Shown here one piece after another: positions 25,101 through 33,958 of a stretch of DNA of 64,000 bases. The stretch is taken from contig CAYVBK010000003.1 of the NCBI GenBank assembly GCA_964449465.1, forward strand, positions 107,618-171,617, written 5' to 3'. Under the pieces are notes generated by a model that had not been told where the DNA came from, did no database searches, and was given only the letters and a program-made list of their open reading frames with translations. Source of the DNA: CAYRXM01 sp964449465. Its GTDB lineage: Bacteria; Chloroflexota; Anaerolineae; JAFGEY01. The position numbers and the translations under genes are program-made. Numbering within the stretch: the first letter of the stretch is position 1; every line of letters begins with the position of its first letter.

Positions 25101-27047
25101 CTATTTACCGACCGCCTTGATCTTGTACGCCGGCAAGAGAAACGTAAACGTGCTGCCATGTCCCAACTCGCTGTCAACCCACACCCGTCCGCCGTGCTGC
25201 TCGACAATCGAGCGGGTAATAGACAATCCCAGCCCTGTGCCGGGTATGCTGTCGGTCTGATCGCTCTTGACGCGATAAAACTTTTGAAACAATTTGGTCT
25301 GGTCTTGGGCCGAAATGCCAATGCCGTCATCTTGCACCGAGACCAACACCTGCCCGGCCTGCTCCTCAGCCCACACCCGGATGTGTCCTCCTTCGGGCGT
25401 ATACTTGATGGCATTACCCACCAGATTTTTCACCACCTGCCCCAAACGGATGCGATTGCCCAACACTGGCGACAGGCCATGCGGAGATGAAACATCCAAC
25501 GAATGATTCTTGGCAATGGCATGCCCTCGCAGTGTATCCACCGACTCGAGAATAATCTCGGGCAAAGACACCGGGGTCATCTCAAAGCCGGCCCCCGTCT
25601 CGATGCGCTCCAGGTCCAACAGATCGGTGATCAATTCAGTGATCGCCGTCACGCCCTGACGGATTTTTTCGGCAAAAGACTTTTGTCGCTCGGTCAACGG
25701 CCCCGTCATCTCGATCAGATCCACAAACCCACGAATAGAGGTGAGCGGCGAGCGCAGATCGTGCGACACAGTAGACACAAACTCGTTCTTGATCTGCTCC
25801 AGATTTTTGAGTTGGGTGATGTCTTGCATCACCACCACCTGCCCCACCCCCGGCACGATGGTGAGATGAGCGTATAGCGTGCGTCCGTCGGTCAACGGAA
25901 TTTCGTCATAGACATCGGTTCGAGTCGTCGCTGCCCGCTCTACAAGTCGCCGCAACTCTTTGGGCAAAGCCACCTGATCCACCGACTTGCCCACCAGTGT
26001 GCCGGCATCCAGCTTGAGAGCCTGAAACACAGCATTATTTGAAAGCAAAATACGGCTCTCTTCATCAATCACCAAAATGGCATCTGAGGTACCTTCCAGG
26101 ATAGCCTGCAACTTGGCCCGCGCATCCTGAACATCGGTAAACAAGCGAGCGTTTTGAATGGCGATGGCTGCATAATCAGCCAGGGCAGCCAGCAAATGCA
26201 TGGCATTGCTGCCAAAAGCCCGCTCCGAGATGCGATAGTCCACGTTCAGCACCCCGATGGTGCGCTGGCCGATCTTGACCGGCACCGCCACCAGAGCTTT
26301 GACCATATACGAAGTTTTCAGGCGATGTTCGCCACCGCCACCCAACACAATCGGCTCACCGCTCTTGATCACCGCCCCGGCCAGGCTGTCATCTACCCGC
26401 AAACGCAGACTGCGCGCCTGTTTTTCCTCCAGCCCTTTGGCGGCACACACATACAGTTCGCTGGTCTTGTCATCCACCAACATCAGCCAGCCTTCTTCGG
26501 CGCCGGTGATGTACACTGCCGCATCCACCAGGCGGCTGAACAGCGAATCCAGGTCCAGCAAAAAGGTGATAGATTTACCAATGCTGTACAGGATGTTGAG
26601 CTCTTTGACCCGCTGCTCCAACTGTCGGTTGACTCCCACCAGGCGTTCGAGCAATTCATCGCGCTCGCGGCGCAGGCGCGACTCGGCCAGAGCGCGATCG
26701 ATGGCTTGCAGCATCTCGGTCACTTCAAAGGGCTTGATCACATAATTGCGCGCCCCCAGGCGAAACGCATTGACCGCCAGCGATTCCGAGCCATGAAACG
26801 TCATCAAAATGACCGGAATATCTTTGCCCTGCCCCTGAAGCGCGCTCAGCACCTCAATACCGGTCATTTTGGGCATCTGCATGTCCAGCAGCATCAAATC
26901 TGGATTCTCGGTCAGCGCCTTGTGCAGCCCCTCTGCCCCATGATGTGCCACCAACGGCACATAGCCATTCGGTTTCAGCACATAATCTACGATAAATTTG
27001 ATATTATCGGGCCCATCATCTACAACCAAAATCCGCTCACCGGCCAC
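25101..27047 (-). CDS. Hybrid response regulator / histidine kinase (REC-GAF-PAS-HisKA-HATPase)
   Basis: A 648-residue cytoplasmic signalling protein. A REC domain (1-125) has D10, D11 and phospho-acceptor D55. A short coiled segment leads to a GAF domain (about 160-305) and a PAS domain (about 315-410). The HisKA H-box has H429 in VSHDLRSPL, and the HATPase carries NLVGNAIKYTPEGG, DDGIGIS and GTGLGLSI. It starts with GTG at 27047 behind AAGGAG. It has no membrane segment. No dedicated response regulator lies nearby, so the REC domain probably receives phosphate from another kinase. It is divergent from the TetR operon. Confidence 0.92.
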   Translation of the reverse strand: MAGERILVVDDGPDNIKFIVDYVLKPNGYVPLVAHHGAEGLHKALTENPDLMLLDMQMPKMTGIEVLSALQGQGKDIPVILMTFHGSESLAVNAFRLGARNYVIKPFEVTEMLQAIDRALAESRLRRERDELLERLVGVNRQLEQRVKELNILYSIGKSITFLLDLDSLFSRLVDAAVYITGAEEGWLMLVDDKTSELYVCAAKGLEEKQARSLRLRVDDSLAGAVIKSGEPIVLGGGGEHRLKTSYMVKALVAVPVKIGQRTIGVLNVDYRISERAFGSNAMHLLAALADYAAIAIQNARLFTDVQDARAKLQAILEGTSDAILVIDEESRILLSNNAVFQALKLDAGTLVGKSVDQVALPKELRRLVERAATTRTDVYDEIPLTDGRTLYAHLTIVPGVGQVVVMQDITQLKNLEQIKNEFVSTVSHDLRSPLTSIRGFVDLIEMTGPLTERQKSFAEKIRQGVTAITELITDLLDLERIETGAGFEMTPVSLPEIILESVDTLRGHAIAKNHSLDVSSPHGLSPVLGNRIRLGQVVKNLVGNAIKYTPEGGHIRVWAEEQAGQVLVSVQDDGIGISAQDQTKLFQKFYRVKSDQTDSIPGTGLGLSITRSIVEQHGGRVWVDSELGHGSTFTFLLPAYKIKAVGK

Positions 27048-27086
27048 GTCCCTCTCCTTGTCTTCCCCACCTGCGCTATGCTCAGT

Positions 27087-27115
27087 ATTTTATCATATCC
27101 TATGACCTTTGACAA
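27087..27115 (-). promoter_or_regulatory. Promoter of the hybrid histidine kinase
   Basis: On the minus strand, TTGTCA (27115-27110) and TAAAAT (27092-27087) are 17 bases apart, about 40 bases before the GTG start at 27047. Confidence 0.65.
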
Positions 27116-27184
27116 AAGTTTCTGCCATCATACGCTCCAGGACGCCCCCATCCTTGTATCCCTATTTCTATACCCACCCAACTC

Positions 27185-27213
27185 TTGACAACACGACCAG
27201 GCTATGCTATGAT
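27185..27213 (+). promoter_or_regulatory. Sigma-70-type promoter of the TetR operon
   Basis: A consensus TTGACA (27185-27190) and TATGAT (27208-27213) are separated by exactly 17 bases. The transcription start is expected near 27220, immediately before or inside the operator palindrome at 27223-27236, so repression by the TetR protein of its own operon is strongly suggested. Confidence 0.85.
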
Positions 27214-27222
27214 CAATACAAA

Positions 27223-27236
27223 ACCGACCGGTCGGT
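27223..27236. promoter_or_regulatory. TetR-family operator palindrome
   Basis: The perfect 14-bp palindrome ACCGACCGGTCGGT lies about ten bases after the -10 box and 20 bases before the TetR start codon. Its sequence is like the operators of many TetR-family regulators. It is the obvious site for autorepression. Confidence 0.85.
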
Positions 27237-27255
27237 ATGTTTGGAGGAATGGACG

Positions 27256-27849
27256 GTGAATTTACATCGGGGAGATGGCACCCGCACACACATTATGCGC
27301 ACTGCCGAAGCCTGTTTTTCGCAGCGCGGCTATCAGGCCACCGGCGTGGCCGAGATTTGTCAGGCCGCCGGCGTTAGCAAGGGGGCATTCTATCATCATT
27401 TTGCCAGCAAGCAGACGCTTTTCCTGGAGCTGCTCAATGCCTGGCTGTCCAGGCTGGATGCTCAAATGGAGCAAATTCGCCTGGAATCGCCCAATGTGCC
27501 TGCGGCCATCTTGCGCATGGCCGAGATGCTGCAACCCATCTTTCGAGAGCGGCGTGGGCAGTTGCCGATCATATTCGAGTTCTGGTTGCAAGCCGCCCAC
27601 GATCCCGACATCTGGCAGGCGACCATCTCACCTTATCGCCGCTATCGCGATTACCTGACCAACCTGATCCGCGAAGGCATTGAACAGGGCGACATTCCAG
27701 CCGAAGACCCCACCCTGATTGCCCAGGCCTTGGTCTCACTGGCGATGGGTCTGTTACTGCAAGGTCTGCTCGACCCAGACGGTGCCGATTGGGGTCAGGC
27801 TACCCGCCAAATCATCCATTCGTTTTTACAGAAAAGAGGGAGCGTATGA
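27256..27849 (+). CDS. TetR/AcrR-family transcriptional regulator
   Basis: A 197-residue repressor with an N-terminal helix-turn-helix (FSQRGYQATGVAEICQAAGVSKGAFYHHFASKQ region, residues about 18-50) and a variable ligand-binding C-terminal part. I chose GTG at 27256, with GGAGG at 27243-27247. The frame opens at 27109, upstream of the promoter, so that start cannot be used by this transcript. It is the first gene of a tightly coupled operon: its stop overlaps the SDR start. The inducer is unknown; the downstream enzymes suggest a lipid or small hydrophobic compound. Confidence 0.9.
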   Translation: MNLHRGDGTRTHIMRTAEACFSQRGYQATGVAEICQAAGVSKGAFYHHFASKQTLFLELLNAWLSRLDAQMEQIRLESPNVPAAILRMAEMLQPIFRERRGQLPIIFEFWLQAAHDPDIWQATISPYRRYRDYLTNLIREGIEQGDIPAEDPTLIAQALVSLAMGLLLQGLLDPDGADWGQATRQIIHSFLQKRGSV

Positions 27850-28850
27850 ATATCTTGTTAACCGGCGCGTTGGGCAACATTGGCAAGAGCGCGTTGGAAG
27901 AGTTGATCCAACAAGGACATCGGGTGCGCTGTTTTGACCTGGACAGCCCGGTCAACCGCCAGACAGCCCATCATTTGAAACAGCGATGGGGTGATCAGAT
28001 GGAGATGGTGTGGGGCGATCTGCGCCACCCGGAAGACCTGATGGCCGCTGTGCAAGACCAGGACGTGGCCGTGCATCTGGCCTTTATCATCCCCAAAATG
28101 TCAGCCACCGGCGTCGAATCAGAAAAGCGGCCCGACTGGGCACGGGCGATCAATGTAGAGGGCACGCGCAACCTGCTCAATGCCCTGCAAGCCCAACCCA
28201 ACCCACCGGCCATCCTGTTCATCTCTTCGTATCATGTATTTGGCCCCACCCAAGATCAACCCCCGCCGCGCACCATCCTGGACCCGGTGCAGCCGATTGA
28301 GCATTATGCCCGCCACAAGGTCGAATGTGAGCGCATGGTGCTGCTGTCAGGACTGCGCTGGTGTATTTTCCGCCTGGCCGCCTCACTGCCCATCGCCATC
28401 CGCCTGGATCCGGGCATGTTTGATGTGCCGCTGAACAACCGTATGGAGTTTGTGCATACTCGCGATGTCGGCCTGGCCATCGCCAATGCGGTAGGCCACC
28501 CTGATGTGTGGGGGCGCCTGCTCTTGATCGGAGGGGGGCCACGCTGCCAGTACCGCTTTGACGAGATTGTTGGACGCGTGCTGGAGGCAATGGGCGTGGG
28601 CATGCTGCCGGCCGAGGCCTTTAGCAACGTCACCTTTTGCACCGATTGGATGGACACGCGCGAAAGTCAGCGGCTGCTGCATTTTCAACAGCGCGATCTG
28701 GGCGACTATATCGAGGATATGAAAAAACTGGTAGGGTTCAAGCGGCATCTCATCCGCCTGTTTCGCCCGCTGGCGCGCCGCTGGCTGCTGAGCAAATCGC
28801 CCTATTATCGCCGGCGTAAAACCCGGGCCGTCCCTGCAACGGCAGGATGA
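27846..28850 (+). CDS. NAD-dependent epimerase/dehydratase (extended SDR)
   Basis: A 334-residue extended short-chain dehydrogenase with the nucleotide-binding TGALGNIG at the N-terminus, an ISSYHV segment with the catalytic Ser, and YARHK giving the YxxxK catalytic pair. The C-terminus is unusually basic (last 35 residues). Its ATG overlaps the TetR stop (ATGA), so the two are translated together. The substrate cannot be predicted. Confidence 0.85.
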   Translation: MNILLTGALGNIGKSALEELIQQGHRVRCFDLDSPVNRQTAHHLKQRWGDQMEMVWGDLRHPEDLMAAVQDQDVAVHLAFIIPKMSATGVESEKRPDWARAINVEGTRNLLNALQAQPNPPAILFISSYHVFGPTQDQPPPRTILDPVQPIEHYARHKVECERMVLLSGLRWCIFRLAASLPIAIRLDPGMFDVPLNNRMEFVHTRDVGLAIANAVGHPDVWGRLLLIGGGPRCQYRFDEIVGRVLEAMGVGMLPAEAFSNVTFCTDWMDTRESQRLLHFQQRDLGDYIEDMKKLVGFKRHLIRLFRPLARRWLLSKSPYYRRRKTRAVPATAG

Positions 28851-28856
28851 GCGGCG

Positions 28857-29291
28857 ATGGCTCCAGGCCTGACGTTGGACATTTTGCCATATCCCCTGGC
28901 CGTATGCCGCCTGTCGCCTGATCATAAACTGCCAGATTGGCTCTGGTGGCTGCCCTTTGCCTCGGTCACGCGCACCGGCAACGAACTGTCATTGGTCATT
29001 CCCCAGGCCCACGTGCCGGAGGGTTGGGTCGCCGCGCGCGACTGGGCCGGCCTGGCGGTGCGCGGCCCACTCGATTTTGCCCTCATCGGCGTGCTGGCCG
29101 CGCTGAGCGGCACACTGGCCGAGGCCGGCATCTCGCTTTTTGCCCTTTCCACTTATGATACCGATTACATCCTGGTGCGCCAGGCCGACCTGAAGCGGAC
29201 GGTGCTGGCTCTGACACAGCAAGGACATCAGGTCTGCCCGCCTGCCGCAGGCGGCTATACCGGGATCCCCTTCAATGAGGAAACAACATGA
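28857..29291 (+). CDS. ACT-domain protein
   Basis: A 144-residue protein that resembles the paired ACT domains of the CASTOR/ACT_7 type: an N-terminal beta strand and PFASVTRTGNELSLVIP, then GPLDFALIGVLAALSGTLAEAGISLFALSTYDTDYILV, the typical second ACT unit. Such proteins usually bind amino acids and regulate partner enzymes. It begins six bases after the SDR stop and its end overlaps the patatin start (ATGA). No amino-acid biosynthetic enzyme is nearby. Confidence 0.75.
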   Translation: MAPGLTLDILPYPLAVCRLSPDHKLPDWLWWLPFASVTRTGNELSLVIPQAHVPEGWVAARDWAGLAVRGPLDFALIGVLAALSGTLAEAGISLFALSTYDTDYILVRQADLKRTVLALTQQGHQVCPPAAGGYTGIPFNEETT

Positions 29292-30226
29292 GCTTTTGGT
29301 GGATTTTATCATTGGACGGAGGCGGCATTCGCGGCATCCTCACTTCGCGCCTGCTGGAACGGATCGAGGAGCAATGCCCTGGCTGGTTAAATCGTGTGAA
29401 CCTGTTTGCCGGCACATCTACCGGCGGTATTTTGGCTTTGGGACTGGCCGCCGGACTGCCACCGCAGCGTATGACCGAACTGTATGAGCAGTGCGGCCGC
29501 ACCGTCTTTGCCGATTCGCTGTGGGACAATGTGTGCGATCTGGGCAACCTGATCGGGGCCAACTATGACAACAAACCGCTCAAGCAAATTTTGCAAGATT
29601 GTTTTGGCTCCCGTACATTGGCCGACCTACCTTACCGGGTCCTGGTAAGCGCATTTGACTTGGACCATATCCCCGCCGATCCAACCGTGCCGCGTTGTTG
29701 GAAGGCCAAGTTCTTTCACAATTTTCCCGGCGAAGGATCGGATGGAGAACAGCGAGTGGTAGATGTGGCTCTGCGCACCAGTGCCGCACCCACCTTTTTT
29801 CCCATTTATCAGGGCTATGCCGACGGTGGCCTGATCGCTAACAACCCCGGCATGTGCGCTCTGGCCCAGGCCTTGCACCCCCTCACCGGCAAACAACGCC
29901 TGGAAGACCTGGTTTTGCTATCACTGGGCACCGGCCTCAGCCCCAAATTTATCATCGAAACGGACGCCGATTGGGGGCTGGCCCAGTGGACGCCGTTTTT
30001 GATTGACTTGATGATGAGCGGGCATGTCAGCCTGGCCGATTATCAGTGTCGGCAGATTTTGGGCGAACGGTATATGCGGCTCAATCCCACCCTGCCGCAG
30101 CCCATCGGCCTGGATTGCGCCGCACAGATTCCTCTGCTCAAAGAGGTGGCCGACCGGACCGACCTTCAAGGAGTGATTGAGTGGCTCCATCGCTATTACG
30201 CGCCATCAAACGCAGACCCCGCCTGA
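29288..30226 (+). CDS. Patatin-like phospholipase
   Basis: A 312-residue patatin-fold acyl hydrolase with the oxyanion loop DGGGIRG (residues 10-16), nucleophile Ser44 in GTSTGG and catalytic Asp179 in the DGG motif. The family cleaves acyl esters of membrane lipids. There is no signal peptide. It is translationally coupled to the ACT gene (ATGA). Patatin effectors occur in CBASS defence, but no nucleotide cyclase is present here, so an ordinary lipid role is more likely. Confidence 0.88.
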   Translation: MSFWWILSLDGGGIRGILTSRLLERIEEQCPGWLNRVNLFAGTSTGGILALGLAAGLPPQRMTELYEQCGRTVFADSLWDNVCDLGNLIGANYDNKPLKQILQDCFGSRTLADLPYRVLVSAFDLDHIPADPTVPRCWKAKFFHNFPGEGSDGEQRVVDVALRTSAAPTFFPIYQGYADGGLIANNPGMCALAQALHPLTGKQRLEDLVLLSLGTGLSPKFIIETDADWGLAQWTPFLIDLMMSGHVSLADYQCRQILGERYMRLNPTLPQPIGLDCAAQIPLLKEVADRTDLQGVIEWLHRYYAPSNADPA

Positions 30227-31194
30227 TCGTCGCCATCGGTGTGGCCCTGATCGCGCTGATCACATTGATTTGCTGGGCCTGGACGCCGCTCGATCTGTCG
30301 GGGTGCGGCGCAGAGGTACACGCCACGCATGCAGCCTGGATCAGCGTAGACTGGACCTCGCAGCCCGTAGATACGCTGGCCGTGACCGGACTGGCCGAAC
30401 ACACCGCTGCTCATCGCCTGCACTATCTCTTGCCATTCACCACCTATCTGCGCGCCGACGGCTCTTTCAGTCCCTCATATCAACACGCATCGTCTTTTGT
30501 GTCAGAATTTAGAAAACACGCGCCCGACATTCAATTGCTGGCCTGGATCGGCCTGCCTTTGAAAAACGAGGACGGCCTGGGCGTGCCAGGCTACATAGAC
30601 CTGGCCGACACGCAGACGAGAGCGAACATTGCCCGATTCAGCGCCCAATTGCTCGCCGAGGCGGATTTTGACGGTGTTCATCTGGACGCCGAAACAGTGC
30701 GCAACGACGACGCCGATTTTTTGCGCCTGCTGGATGAGGTGAGAGCGGCCATCGGATCGCAGCGGCTTTTGAGTGTGGCCGGCAACGACTGGCGACCCGA
30801 TTGGGTGAACAGGCTGCCGATTCTGGGCCGCTACAAATGGAGCAGCCGCTATGTGCGTCAGGTGGCCGGGCGAGTGGATCAGCTCGCGGCCATGACCTAT
30901 GACAGCCTGATGCCACACCCGGCATTGTACCGCCTATGGATGCGTGAGCAGGTCAAGGGTCTGAGCCGCAGTGTGAACGGTACCCACAGTGAACTGCTCA
31001 TCGGTGTGTCGGTGTCCAGAGAAAAAACTGCCACCCATCACCCTGATGCTGAAAGCCTGCCCCAGGGATTGGCCGGCATCTGCGCTGGTGTGAAACAGAC
31101 GCCAGGCCGCTCCATCCAGGGTATCGCCATCTATGCCTCGTGGGAAGCTACCCCAGCCGACTGGCAACTCTGGCAAGACTGGAGCGCGCCATAA
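30181..31194 (+). CDS. Membrane-anchored GH18-like glycoside hydrolase
   Basis: A 337-residue protein with a basic N-terminus and a helix (about 15-35), giving a membrane-anchored exoplasmic TIM barrel. The DGVHLDAE motif (about 161-168) matches the DxxDxDxE-type catalytic strand of GH18, with Glu as acid, and the C-terminal GIAIYASWEATPADWQLW segment has the barrel-end Trp. It starts with GTG at 30181 behind AAGGAG, so its first 46 bases overlap the patatin gene. It is the last gene of the TetR operon. The substrate (chitin-like or other amino-sugar glycan) is a guess. Confidence 0.72.
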   Translation: MAPSLLRAIKRRPRLIVAIGVALIALITLICWAWTPLDLSGCGAEVHATHAAWISVDWTSQPVDTLAVTGLAEHTAAHRLHYLLPFTTYLRADGSFSPSYQHASSFVSEFRKHAPDIQLLAWIGLPLKNEDGLGVPGYIDLADTQTRANIARFSAQLLAEADFDGVHLDAETVRNDDADFLRLLDEVRAAIGSQRLLSVAGNDWRPDWVNRLPILGRYKWSSRYVRQVAGRVDQLAAMTYDSLMPHPALYRLWMREQVKGLSRSVNGTHSELLIGVSVSREKTATHHPDAESLPQGLAGICAGVKQTPGRSIQGIAIYASWEATPADWQLWQDWSAP

Positions 31195-31201
31195 CAAAAA
31201 A

Positions 31202-31226
31202 CGCCGACAGCGAAACGCTGTCGGCG
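31202..31226 (-). terminator. Intrinsic terminator of the FtsH-DUF4870-PspC side
   Basis: An 11-bp perfect stem (31202-31212 with 31216-31226) is followed, read on the minus strand, by a T run. It lies about 20 bases after the PspC stop. On the plus strand no T tract follows, so it serves the minus-strand genes. Confidence 0.82.
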
Positions 31227-31248
31227 AAACAGACTAGAACGGGTTGGG

Positions 31249-31443
31249 TTATCGAGACCGCTTTTTGGGAATGATCAGCCACAAAATCAGGTAGGGCACC
31301 AGGCCGGGCAGGCCACCCGGCACCATCAAAATGGCAAAGGCCAGGCGAAACCAAAAGACATGGATGCCGGTAAATGCAGCCAGGCCGCCACACACTCCCG
31401 CCACCAGGCCGTTTTGTCTGCGCAATTTATGCTCTTCTGACAT
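31249..31443 (-). CDS. PspC-domain small membrane protein
   Basis: A 64-residue protein with the PspC fold: basic start LRRQNG, GVCGGLAAF, then helices to residue 60, ending PKKRSR. PspC domains bind or sense membrane stress signals. The ATG at 31443 follows GGAGGT; the frame opens 51 bases earlier. It follows the DUF4870 gene by 11 bases. Confidence 0.85.
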   Translation of the reverse strand: MSEEHKLRRQNGLVAGVCGGLAAFTGIHVFWFRLAFAILMVPGGLPGLVPYLILWLIIPKKRSR

Positions 31444-31454
31444 GAACACCTCCA

Positions 31455-31808
31455 TTAACGCTTGACTTGGGTCCACCCTTGAGCGTCCACCCATTCGCCG
31501 ATCAAGGGGATTTGCACCTTTTTGCCTTGATAGGCCTCATAGGCCCACCAGAAAAACAGGAAAAAGCCAAGTGCGGCCAGGCCAAAAGTGACGAACGAGA
31601 GCAAAACCAGCACCACCCCCATCACCAGCGACAGCACGGCGTGGTGGCGCACAAAAGGTCGGTTCTTTTTCTCGTCCAGCAACAAGGCCAGAATGGAAAT
31701 CAGGGGGTACAAAGGCGAAATAGGCAACCAGGCCAGAGCCGCCCACAGACGATCATCGGGTGTAATGTCGAGATCAGGATAATGAGCAGACATTGCTTCT
31801 TGAGACAT
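31455..31808 (-). CDS. DUF4870 (Tic20-like) membrane protein
   Basis: A 117-residue protein with three to four hydrophobic segments and the DUF4870 marks: DDRLWAALAWLP near the N-terminus and NRPFVRHHAVLSLVMG in the middle. I chose the ATG at 31808 behind AAAGGAG. It lies 11 bases before the PspC gene and is separated from FtsH by a terminator. Function unknown. Confidence 0.8.
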   Translation of the reverse strand: MSQEAMSAHYPDLDITPDDRLWAALAWLPISPLYPLISILALLLDEKKNRPFVRHHAVLSLVMGVVLVLLSFVTFGLAALGFFLFFWWAYEAYQGKKVQIPLIGEWVDAQGWTQVKR

Positions 31809-31884
31809 GGAAACTCCTTTCAATTTGAATGATCGGTCAGAGAAAGACATCACTTTGAATACGCACCACCGCCCATCGGGTTAC

Positions 31885-31914
31885 AAAAAAAATGCCAGGC
31901 AAAACGCCTGGCAT
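31885..31914 (-). terminator. Intrinsic terminator of ftsH
   Basis: A 9-bp stem (31892-31900 with 31906-31914) is followed on the minus strand by a run of T (31885-31891 as A on the plus strand). It lies 30 bases after the ftsH stop. Confidence 0.82.
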
Positions 31915-31943
31915 CTCGAAAATTTCAGATTGTCAAAAACCTT

Positions 31944-33779
31944 TCAGTCGACCATGATGCTTTCAAACTCGTCGCTGTCCATCGTCTCGATCTCGGTCAG
32001 ACGGGTAGCCACGGCCACCAGTTTATCGCGGTGTGTAGTCAAGACCTCTCTGGCCCGCCGATAGGCCTCGTCAATCAAGAAACGCACTTCACGGTCAATT
32101 TCCTGCGCTGTGACCTCACCGTAATCGCGCTGCTCGGCGATCTCGCGCCCCAAAAAGACCAACTCTTCCTTTTGCCCAAACGTCATCGGGCCGAGCTTGT
32201 CGCTCATGCCATAGCGTGTCACCATCTTGCGGGCCAGGTCGGTGACGCGCTCCAGGTCGTTGCTGGCCCCGGTGGTCACGTCATCAAACATCAACTCCTC
32301 AGCCACGCGCCCGCCCAACAGCCCGGCCATGTCATCGCGAAACTTGTTTTTACTTTGCAGCAAATGATCGTCTTCGGGCAAAGCCATCGTATACCCCAAT
32401 GCCATCCCCCGCGAGATGATGGTGATCTTGCGCACCGGGTCGCAGTGTGCAAGCATTTTTTGCACCACTGCATGCCCGGCTTCGTGATAGGCAATGACTT
32501 CTTTTTCCTCGTCGCGAATCAGCCGGCTTTTGCGCTCCGGACCGGCGATCACCCGCTCGACCGCTTCCTGGAACTCACCCATGCCGATTTGCTTTTTGTT
32601 GCGGCGGGCGGCCAAAATCGCCGCCTCGTTGACCAGGTTTTCAATGTCGGCGCCCACAAAGCCCGGCGTCAGCTTGGCCAAAATGGGCACCTGCACATCT
32701 CGCGACAGGGGTTTGCCCTTGAGGTGGACATTCAAGATGGCTTCGCGGCCGCGCACGTCGGGCCGATCCAGCACCACCCGCCGGTCAAAACGGCCTGGCC
32801 GCAACAGAGCCGGGTCCAGAATGTCGGGGCGGTTGGTGGCCGCCACCACAATGACATTGGTATCGGTGTCAAAACCGTCCATCTCGACCAAAATCTGGTT
32901 CAAGGTCTGCTCGCGCTCGTCGTGGCTGCCGCCCAGCCCGGCGCCGCGATGCCGCCCCACCGCGTCAATTTCATCCACAAAAACGATGCAGGGCGAATGT
33001 TTCTTGGCCTGATCGAACAAGTCGCGCACGCGCGATGCGCCCACGCCGACAAACATTTCCACAAACTCTGAGCCGCTGATGCTGAAAAACGGCACGCCGG
33101 CTTCGCCCGAAACGGCTTTGGCCATCAATGTTTTGCCGGTGCCCGGCGCGCCTACCAGCAGCACGCCTTTGGGAATGCGGGCGCCCAGCGAGATAAACTT
33201 TTCCGGCTCTTTGAGAAATTCGACCACCTCGCGCAGTTCTTCTTTGGCCTCTTCCACCCCGGCCACGTCGTTAAATGTCACCGTCGGCTGATCGCCGGTA
33301 AACATGCGGGCGCGGCTCTTGCCAAAGGACATAGCCTGATTATTGGTGCCTTGGGCCTGCCTGAACATGAAATAGATCATACCCACCACCAGCAAAGTGG
33401 GCAAAAGGGCACCAAAAATGTTCATGATATTGATCCAGTCGGGTCGCGGCGCATATTCAATCCGCTCCACGCGCAGCAAATCCTCCGACGTGACTCCCAA
33501 ATTGTTCAATGTCTCGAGCAGGCTGATGCCCGATTCTTTGTATACCACCGCCTGAGCATCCGAACCGGTCGCGTCCTTGTAAACCACCTCCACCTTGCTC
33601 TCCATCGTCACCGACAGACGCTTGACCTGCCCCTGTTTGATCAGGGTAGACAACTCGGTCATATCCATACTGACCGACGGCTCGGATCGCACCATCACCT
33701 GCCACACCAGCAGCAAAATGGCCGCCAGGATCAGCAGGTAAACCAACCCATTTCGCCAATAATTTGAACCCACTACCAT
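31944..33779 (-). CDS. ftsH: ATP-dependent zinc metalloprotease FtsH
   Basis: A 611-residue FtsH: two N-terminal membrane helices (residues about 9-29 and 118-136), an AAA+ domain with Walker A GAPGTGKT and Walker B VFVDEIDA, the second region of homology NRPDILDPALLRPGRFDR, and the zinc site HEAGH. It degrades membrane and some soluble proteins. It is the only gene on its transcript before the terminator at 31885. The divergent intergenic region has a good promoter (33813-33841). The length is usual for bacterial FtsH. Confidence 0.97.
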   Translation of the reverse strand: MVVGSNYWRNGLVYLLILAAILLLVWQVMVRSEPSVSMDMTELSTLIKQGQVKRLSVTMESKVEVVYKDATGSDAQAVVYKESGISLLETLNNLGVTSEDLLRVERIEYAPRPDWINIMNIFGALLPTLLVVGMIYFMFRQAQGTNNQAMSFGKSRARMFTGDQPTVTFNDVAGVEEAKEELREVVEFLKEPEKFISLGARIPKGVLLVGAPGTGKTLMAKAVSGEAGVPFFSISGSEFVEMFVGVGASRVRDLFDQAKKHSPCIVFVDEIDAVGRHRGAGLGGSHDEREQTLNQILVEMDGFDTDTNVIVVAATNRPDILDPALLRPGRFDRRVVLDRPDVRGREAILNVHLKGKPLSRDVQVPILAKLTPGFVGADIENLVNEAAILAARRNKKQIGMGEFQEAVERVIAGPERKSRLIRDEEKEVIAYHEAGHAVVQKMLAHCDPVRKITIISRGMALGYTMALPEDDHLLQSKNKFRDDMAGLLGGRVAEELMFDDVTTGASNDLERVTDLARKMVTRYGMSDKLGPMTFGQKEELVFLGREIAEQRDYGEVTAQEIDREVRFLIDEAYRRAREVLTTHRDKLVAVATRLTEIETMDSDEFESIMVD

Positions 33780-33812
33780 CCTCCATTGTCAAATCTTACA
33801 AACAGTGAGGTG

Positions 33813-33841
33813 ATTATACCAGAGTTTGACCAATTGTGCAA
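33813..33841 (-). promoter_or_regulatory. Promoter of ftsH
   Basis: On the minus strand, TTGCAC (33841-33836) and a consensus TATAAT (33818-33813) are separated by 17 bases. The start codon is 33 bases after the -10. Confidence 0.75.
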
Positions 33842-33848
33842 TGCCCCT

Positions 33849-33877
33849 TTGACAATCTATATTGAACATGATACCAT
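33849..33877 (+). promoter_or_regulatory. Possible promoter of the metallophosphoesterase gene
   Basis: TTGACA (33849-33854) and TACCAT (33872-33877) are 17 bases apart on the plus strand, about 82 bases before the ATG. The -10 is weak, so this is tentative. Confidence 0.45.
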
Positions 33878-33958
33878 GTCCCATTGTAATGGCTCCGCAG
33901 ATTCCAGCAACCCAACCAACCCGAAATTGACTCCCAGATCAACTTTCGAGATGCCGCT

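Noticed and set aside
29288..30226. CBASS defence effector for the patatin gene
   Set aside because: No CD-NTase, HORMA or TRIP13-like gene is adjacent; the neighbours are a TetR, SDR, ACT and GH18-like set.
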